A stretch of 10,913 bases of DNA, taken from the NCBI GenBank assembly GCA_017556595.1, contig JAFYML010000027.1, positions 1-10,913 of the forward strand, read 5' to 3'. The position numbers and the translations under genes were made by a program. Below the pieces are notes generated by a model. It saw only the letters and a program-made list of their open reading frames with translations, was not told the DNA's origin and ran no database searches. The number at the start of each line of letters is the position of its first letter. Positions within the stretch are counted from its first letter, which is position 1. This DNA is from Bacteroides sp. (GTDB lineage: Bacteria; Bacteroidota; Bacteroidia; Bacteroidales; Bacteroidaceae). Positions 6,963-10,913 of the stretch are shown piece by piece.

Positions 6963-8654
6963 ATGACAAAAAAGTTCTATTTGCCCTTATTAGTGGCTGT
7001 GGTTGCTGTTCTTTCTTCTTGTAGCAGCAAATTGGATGAGTTGTCTGCAGATTATTTCTCAGTAACTCCTCAAGTATTGGAAACTGTAGGCGGTAAAGTG
7101 CCTGCTACTATCAATGGTACATTCCCAGAAAAGTATTTCAACAAGAAAGCTGTTGTTGAAGTAACTCCTGTATTGAAGTGGGATGGTGGTCAAGCAGTTG
7201 GTCAATCGGCTGTATTCCAAGGTGAAAAGGTTGAAGGTAACGATCAAACAATTGCTTATAAGGCCGGTGGTAACTACACAATGAAGACTGTGTTCGACTA
7301 TGTTCCAGAAATGGCTAAGTCTGAACTCTTCCTCGAGTTTACTGCTAAGGTTGGCAATAAGGAAGTTTCTATTCCTGCAGTAAAGGTAGCAGATGGTGTT
7401 ATCTCAACATCAGAAATCGTAGCTCAAACAGTAGCAACTGCTAACGTTGCTCAAAGTGAAGATGCTTTCCAACGCATCATCAAAGAAAAGCACGATGCTA
7501 ACATCATGTTCTTGATTCAACAAGCAAACGTTCGTTCAAGCGAGTTGAAGACAGCTAAGGCATTCCAAGAAGAAGTGAAAGCTATTGGCGAAGCAGCTAA
7601 CAAGCAAATCACTAACATCGAAATCTCTGCTTATGCTTCTCCTGATGGTGCACTCGATTTGAACCAAGGTTTGGCTGAAAAACGTCAAGATGCTACTGCA
7701 AAGGTTGTCAACAAAAACTTGAAAAAGGATAAGATGGAAGCCAACGTAGATACTAAGTACACTGCTGAAGACTGGGAAGGTTTCCAAGAATTGGTTTCTA
7801 AGTCAAATATCCAAGATAAGGAACTTATCCTTCGCGTACTTTCAATGTACAAAGAACCCGAACAACGTGAACAAGAAATCAAGAACATCTCTTCTGTTTA
7901 CAGCGATTTGGCTGACGAAATCTTGCCTCAATTGCGTCGTTCTCGTTTGACTTTGAACTACGAAATCATTGGTAAATCAGACGAAGAAATTGCTAACCTT
8001 GCTGATAATAACGCTAAGGAACTTAGCCTTGAAGAATTGCTTTATGCTGCTACTTTGGCTAAGGATGCAGCTAAGAAGGAAGCTATCTACACTAAGGCTA
8101 CTCAACTCTTCCCTAACGATTATCGTGCATACAACAACCTTGGTAACTTGGCATACGCAGCTGGTGATTTGGACAAGGCAGAAAACTTGTTGAAGAAAGC
8201 ACTTTCTGTTAAGGAAAATCCTGAAGCAAATATGAACCTTGGTCTTGTAGAATTGGCTAAGGGTAAGACTGCTGAAGCAGAAACTTATTTGGCTAAGGCT
8301 GCTGGTAACCCAGAATTGAACGAAGCTTTGGGTAACCTTTACGTAGCACAAGGTCAATACGAAAAGGCTGTTAATGCATTTGGTGATGCTAAGACAAACA
8401 GTGCTGCTTTGGCTCAAATCTTGTCTAAGGATTACAACAAGGCTAAATCTACTTTGGCTGCTGTTGCAAATCCTGATGGTTACACTGATTATTTGAATGC
8501 TGTGATTGGTGCTAAGACTAACAATGCTGCAATGGTTATCAGCAATTTGAAATCAGCAGTTGCTAAGGATTCTTCTTTGGCTAAGAAGGCTGCTACAGAT
8601 TTGGAATTTGCTAAGTATTTCACTAACGCTGATTTCTTGTCAATCATTAAGTAA
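6963..8654 (+). CDS. Lipoprotein with OmpA-like central region and C-terminal TPR repeats
   Basis: The 563-residue protein starts with a lipoprotein signal peptide: a hydrophobic core at residues 5-17 and lipobox LSSC with lipidated C20. A beta-rich N-terminal region (about 28-150) follows. An OmpA_C-like segment then runs from about 180 to 335: NIMFLIQQANV (180-190), ISAYASPDG (221-229), NQGLAEKR (234-241), and RRSRLTLNYEI (325-335), resembling the peptidoglycan-binding fold but divergent. TPR-type helices span about 370-480 (NDYRAYNNLGNLAYAAGDLDKAE, within 385-407). It is probably anchored in the outer membrane; the acidic DE shortly after the cysteine could fit a Bacteroidetes surface-export signal, but this is weak. 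Codons favour GGT, GCT, AAC and AAG far more than in adjacent genes, which suggests strong expression. It has its own promoter and terminator, so it is probably monocistronic. The exact role is unknown; an envelope scaffold is a guess. Confidence 0.85.
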   Translation: MTKKFYLPLLVAVVAVLSSCSSKLDELSADYFSVTPQVLETVGGKVPATINGTFPEKYFNKKAVVEVTPVLKWDGGQAVGQSAVFQGEKVEGNDQTIAYKAGGNYTMKTVFDYVPEMAKSELFLEFTAKVGNKEVSIPAVKVADGVISTSEIVAQTVATANVAQSEDAFQRIIKEKHDANIMFLIQQANVRSSELKTAKAFQEEVKAIGEAANKQITNIEISAYASPDGALDLNQGLAEKRQDATAKVVNKNLKKDKMEANVDTKYTAEDWEGFQELVSKSNIQDKELILRVLSMYKEPEQREQEIKNISSVYSDLADEILPQLRRSRLTLNYEIIGKSDEEIANLADNNAKELSLEELLYAATLAKDAAKKEAIYTKATQLFPNDYRAYNNLGNLAYAAGDLDKAENLLKKALSVKENPEANMNLGLVELAKGKTAEAETYLAKAAGNPELNEALGNLYVAQGQYEKAVNAFGDAKTNSAALAQILSKDYNKAKSTLAAVANPDGYTDYLNAVIGAKTNNAAMVISNLKSAVAKDSSLAKKAATDLEFAKYFTNADFLSIIK

Positions 8655-8675
8655 TCCAATTGTATTTATATAAGT

Positions 8676-8713
8676 AAAGGCTCGATATGTAAAAATATCG
8701 GGCCTTTCTTTTT
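8676..8713 (+). terminator. Intrinsic terminator after the TPR lipoprotein gene
   Basis: A 13-bp stem (8676-8688 with 8695-8707), perfect except for one T-G wobble, closes a 6-nt loop (GTAAAA). It is followed by CTTTTT (8708-8713). It begins 22 bp after the stop codon, as expected for a strong factor-independent terminator that isolates a highly expressed gene from its neighbour. Confidence 0.92.
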
Positions 8714-8731
8714 ATTCACACAAAAAAGAAC

Positions 8732-8739
8732 TATTTTCG
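8732..8739 (+). promoter_or_regulatory. Possible promoter of the thioredoxin-fold lipoprotein gene, -7 element
   Basis: TATTTTCG matches TAnnTTTG at all but one fixed position. The T-run of the preceding terminator (8709-8713) sits about 20 bp upstream and could serve as the -33 element. Initiation near 8746 would leave a leader of about 22 nt to the ATG at 8769. It would put the alternative ATG at 8748 almost at the RNA 5' end, which supports the later start. Confidence 0.4.
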
Positions 8740-8768
8740 CGACAGATATGCTTAACGATAGATTTACA

Positions 8769-9812
8769 ATGAAAAAATTATCACCATTATATCTGTTATT
8801 TGCGTTATTCCTTGTAGCTTGTAGCTCGGATAATAGCACAAAGACCACTCTTCAAGTAAATATAAAAGATGCGGGGAATGATACCTTATATATATATGGT
8901 ATGGATAAATACTACGACCGCATGGATACATTGTTGATGAACGATGGCAAACTGACAACAAACTTACCCGTTGATACATTAGTTGGATTATGGTTGTTGT
9001 TACCCGATGGACAAACATTCCCTTTATATGCCAATAAGGGTGATAAGTTGGCTATAAATGGAACGATATCGGATTCATTATCTTTGGCTGTTACAGGTAA
9101 TTCGCTGAATGATGAGTTGTTACAATTCAATCAAGCTTTGCAAACGGTTAGCGAATCGCAAATTCAAAACAAAGCTGCAACATTTATTACCGAACATCCT
9201 TTTTCGTTGGTAAGCATTTATTTATTGGATAACTATTTTGTTCAAACAGCAAATCCTGATGTTAAGCGTATTCAGCGATTGATAGAAAAAATGTCGGGCG
9301 AATTGAGGGACCGTCCTTATATCATTGCGTTGAACGAACAACTAGGTCAGGACGCATTGCTGGAAGTGGGCAAATTGGCTCCATACTTCCGCGTTAAGGA
9401 TGCTGAAGGAAATATTATCACCCGCACTAAGTTTAACAAACAATATCTGCTGATTAATTTTTGGGCATCGTGGGATGAGGCTAGTCAAGAAGCAAACCAA
9501 ACATTGAAACGTATCCATAAGAAATATAAAAAGCGCAAAGATTTTGCTATGTTAGGTATTTCGTTGGATGTGGATAAGCAAGCTTGGAAACAAGAAATTG
9601 CCAACGATACATTGGATTGGGACCAAGCCATTGAGGAGAAATCTTGGCAAGGCGAAGTGGTAAGTCAATACGCCGTCAATCAATTGCCTACCAATCTGTT
9701 GTTAAATACAGCCGGGCGTGTGGAAAAGATAAATATAACAGAAGAGGAACTCGAAACCTTCTTGAAAGATGTAGATAAGAAAGAGGCTGATAAAAAGAAA
9801 AAACGCAAATAA
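8769..9812 (+). CDS. TlpA/ResA-like thioredoxin-fold lipoprotein lacking the CxxC active site
   Basis: The 347-residue protein begins with signal [18 protein letters not shown], with lipobox LVAC and lipidated C18. Residues about 26-110 resemble the DUF4369 domain that often precedes thioredoxin domains in Bacteroidales. A helical linker (about 112-195) follows, then a TlpA/ResA-like thioredoxin fold from about 198: [14 protein letters not shown], then LLINFWASW (227-235). The usual WCxxC is here WDEAS (235-239), with Asp and Ser for both cysteines, so disulfide exchange is not possible at this site. The cis-proline loop is kept ([10 protein letters not shown]307). The C-terminus is very lysine-rich ([11 protein letters not shown]). 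An ATG at 8748 is in frame but gives a poorer signal peptide. Likely location is the periplasmic face of an envelope membrane. yifB follows after 23 bp and may be co-transcribed. A binding or chaperone role is an inference. Confidence 0.85.
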   Translation: MKKLSPLYLLFALFLVACSSDNSTKTTLQVNIKDAGNDTLYIYGMDKYYDRMDTLLMNDGKLTTNLPVDTLVGLWLLLPDGQTFPLYANKGDKLAINGTISDSLSLAVTGNSLNDELLQFNQALQTVSESQIQNKAATFITEHPFSLVSIYLLDNYFVQTANPDVKRIQRLIEKMSGELRDRPYIIALNEQLGQDALLEVGKLAPYFRVKDAEGNIITRTKFNKQYLLINFWASWDEASQEANQTLKRIHKKYKKRKDFAMLGISLDVDKQAWKQEIANDTLDWDQAIEEKSWQGEVVSQYAVNQLPTNLLLNTAGRVEKINITEEELETFLKDVDKKEADKKKKRK

Positions 9813-9835
9813 TCTTAATTTTAAAACGTACAATC

Positions 9836-10913
9836 ATGTTGGTAAAGGTATTTGGCGCTGCCGTACAAGGAATAGATGCTACCTTGATAACTATCGAGGT
9901 GAATAGTTCGCGTGGTTGTATGTTCTATTTAGTGGGTTTACCCGACTCTGCTGTGAAAGAGAGTTATCAGCGAATACGCTCGGCATTGCAAGTGAATGGC
10001 TATAAAATGCCGACATCGAGTATTACAATTAATATGGCTCCGGCAGATATAAGAAAAGAAGGCTCAGCTTACGATTTGCCGTTGGCTATAGGTATGCTCG
10101 CATCCAGCGAAATGGTAAAGCAGGATAAACTTGCCGACTATTTGATTATGGGCGAGTTGAGCTTAGATGGGGGATTACAACCTATAAAAGGTGCTTTGCC
10201 TATTGCTATCTTGGCGCGCGAATTGGGGTTTAAAGGAATGATTGTTCCTCAGCAGAATGCGCGAGAAGCTGCTGTAGTCAATAATTTGGATGTGTATGGC
10301 GTTGATAATCTGAAAGATGTTGTACGTTTCTTTAATGATGAGCAATCGCTGAATCCGGTTGTTGTGAACACTCGCGAAGAATTTTATTCACGCCAAACAA
10401 CATTCGATTTCGATTTCTCGGAAGTAAAAGGGCAAGAAAATGTAAAACGTGCTTTAGAAATAGCTGCTGCAGGTGGGCATAATATTATTCTTATTGGTGC
10501 GCCTGGCAGTGGTAAATCAATGTTGGCAAAGCGAATACCTTCTATTTTGCCACCTTTGTCGTTGGGCGAAAGTTTGGAAACAACGAAGATTCATTCTGTG
10601 GCAGGGAAATTGGGTAAAGAGGGTGGATTGATTTCTACTCGTCCCTTCCGATCACCTCATCATACCATATCTTCGGTTGCAATGACTGGCGGTGGCTCTT
10701 ATCCACAACCAGGCGAAATCAGTTTGGCGCATAATGGTGTACTTTTTCTAGACGAATTCCCTGAATATCAGCGCAATGTATTGGAAGTGTTGCGACAACC
10801 GCTTGAAGATAGAAAGATTTCTATTTCGCGTGTAAAATGCAATGTAGAGTATCCTGCAAGTTTCATGCTTGTTGCATCAATGAATCCTTGTCCGTGTGGA
10901 TATTACAATCATC
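9836..10913 (+). CDS. yifB: YifB/ComM-family AAA+ ATPase (Mg-chelatase-like), 3' end outside window
   Basis: The first 359 codons are present; family members are about 510 residues long, so roughly 150 are missing. The N-terminal ChlI/Lon-S5-like domain is clear ([17 protein letters not shown] at 6-22; [19 protein letters not shown] at 33-51; [21 protein letters not shown] at 66-86). It is followed by the Mg-chelatase AAA+ module with Walker A GAPGSGKS (221-228), the FRSPHHTIS segment (271-279), Walker B GVLFLDEF (301-308) and NPCPCGYY (350-357). The ComM homologue in naturally transformable bacteria is a hexameric helicase that promotes branch migration as donor DNA is integrated. YifB is also widespread in bacteria not known to be transformable, so natural competence cannot be concluded. 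Its proximity to the lipoprotein gene probably reflects shared transcription, not shared function. Confidence 0.93.
   Translation, partial: MLVKVFGAAVQGIDATLITIEVNSSRGCMFYLVGLPDSAVKESYQRIRSALQVNGYKMPTSSITINMAPADIRKEGSAYDLPLAIGMLASSEMVKQDKLADYLIMGELSLDGGLQPIKGALPIAILARELGFKGMIVPQQNAREAAVVNNLDVYGVDNLKDVVRFFNDEQSLNPVVVNTREEFYSRQTTFDFDFSEVKGQENVKRALEIAAAGGHNIILIGAPGSGKSMLAKRIPSILPPLSLGESLETTKIHSVAGKLGKEGGLISTRPFRSPHHTISSVAMTGGGSYPQPGEISLAHNGVLFLDEFPEYQRNVLEVLRQPLEDRKISISRVKCNVEYPASFMLVASMNPCPCGYYNH

Noticed and set aside
7977..8417. 146-codon minus-strand frame inside the TPR lipoprotein gene
   Set aside because: It is a shadow of a strongly codon-biased gene, rich in Ser, Cys and Phe, with no promoter or recognisable domain.
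9836..10913. Evidence for natural competence from the ComM homologue
   Set aside because: YifB/ComM proteins are widespread in bacteria not known to be transformable, and no other competence gene (comEC, dprA, pilus genes) is in the window.

Overview
This window looks like ordinary chromosomal DNA from a member of the Bacteroidales (phylum Bacteroidota). The evidence is the promoter form, with several good matches to the Bacteroidetes -7 element TAnnTTTG and no clear E. coli-type promoter. Two lipoproteins of typical Bacteroidales design support this (a TPR/OmpA-like one and a DUF4369/thioredoxin-fold one), as do the Bacteroidetes-style MetRS with a KISTS loop and the presence of XerD and YifB. 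I cannot name the genus from this sequence alone.

Minus strand, read right to left. aroQ (type II dehydroquinase) and an O-methyltransferase form a tight pair ending in a strong intrinsic terminator at 4720-4757. A gene-free stretch of about 460 bp follows. It holds a short duplicated A/T-rich element and an array of about 3.2 copies of a 75-bp repeat. The last repeat unit carries the likely metG promoter. metG (methionyl-tRNA synthetase) is followed after 12 bp by a Wzx-type flippase, whose stop codon overlaps (ATGA) the start of a fucosyltransferase-like glycosyltransferase that runs off the left edge. The layout suggests that a tRNA-charging gene leads an envelope- or protein-glycosylation operon.

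Plus strand. xerD (tyrosine recombinase) is divergent from aroQ, and their promoters interlock in a 63-bp gap. Next comes a gene for a large lipoprotein with an OmpA-like central region and C-terminal TPRs. It has its own promoter, a 75-nt leader, a codon choice unlike its neighbours, and a strong terminator. After that is a thioredoxin-fold lipoprotein in which both redox cysteines are replaced, then the first two-thirds or so of yifB (ComM-like AAA+ protein), cut by the right edge.

I found no CRISPR array, prophage, insertion sequence, tRNA, rRNA or defence system, and no evidence of a wholly new system. The points most worth a second look are the 75-bp hairpin repeat array in front of metG, the redox-dead TlpA-like lipoprotein, and whether metG-flippase-fucosyltransferase opens a protein O-glycosylation locus.
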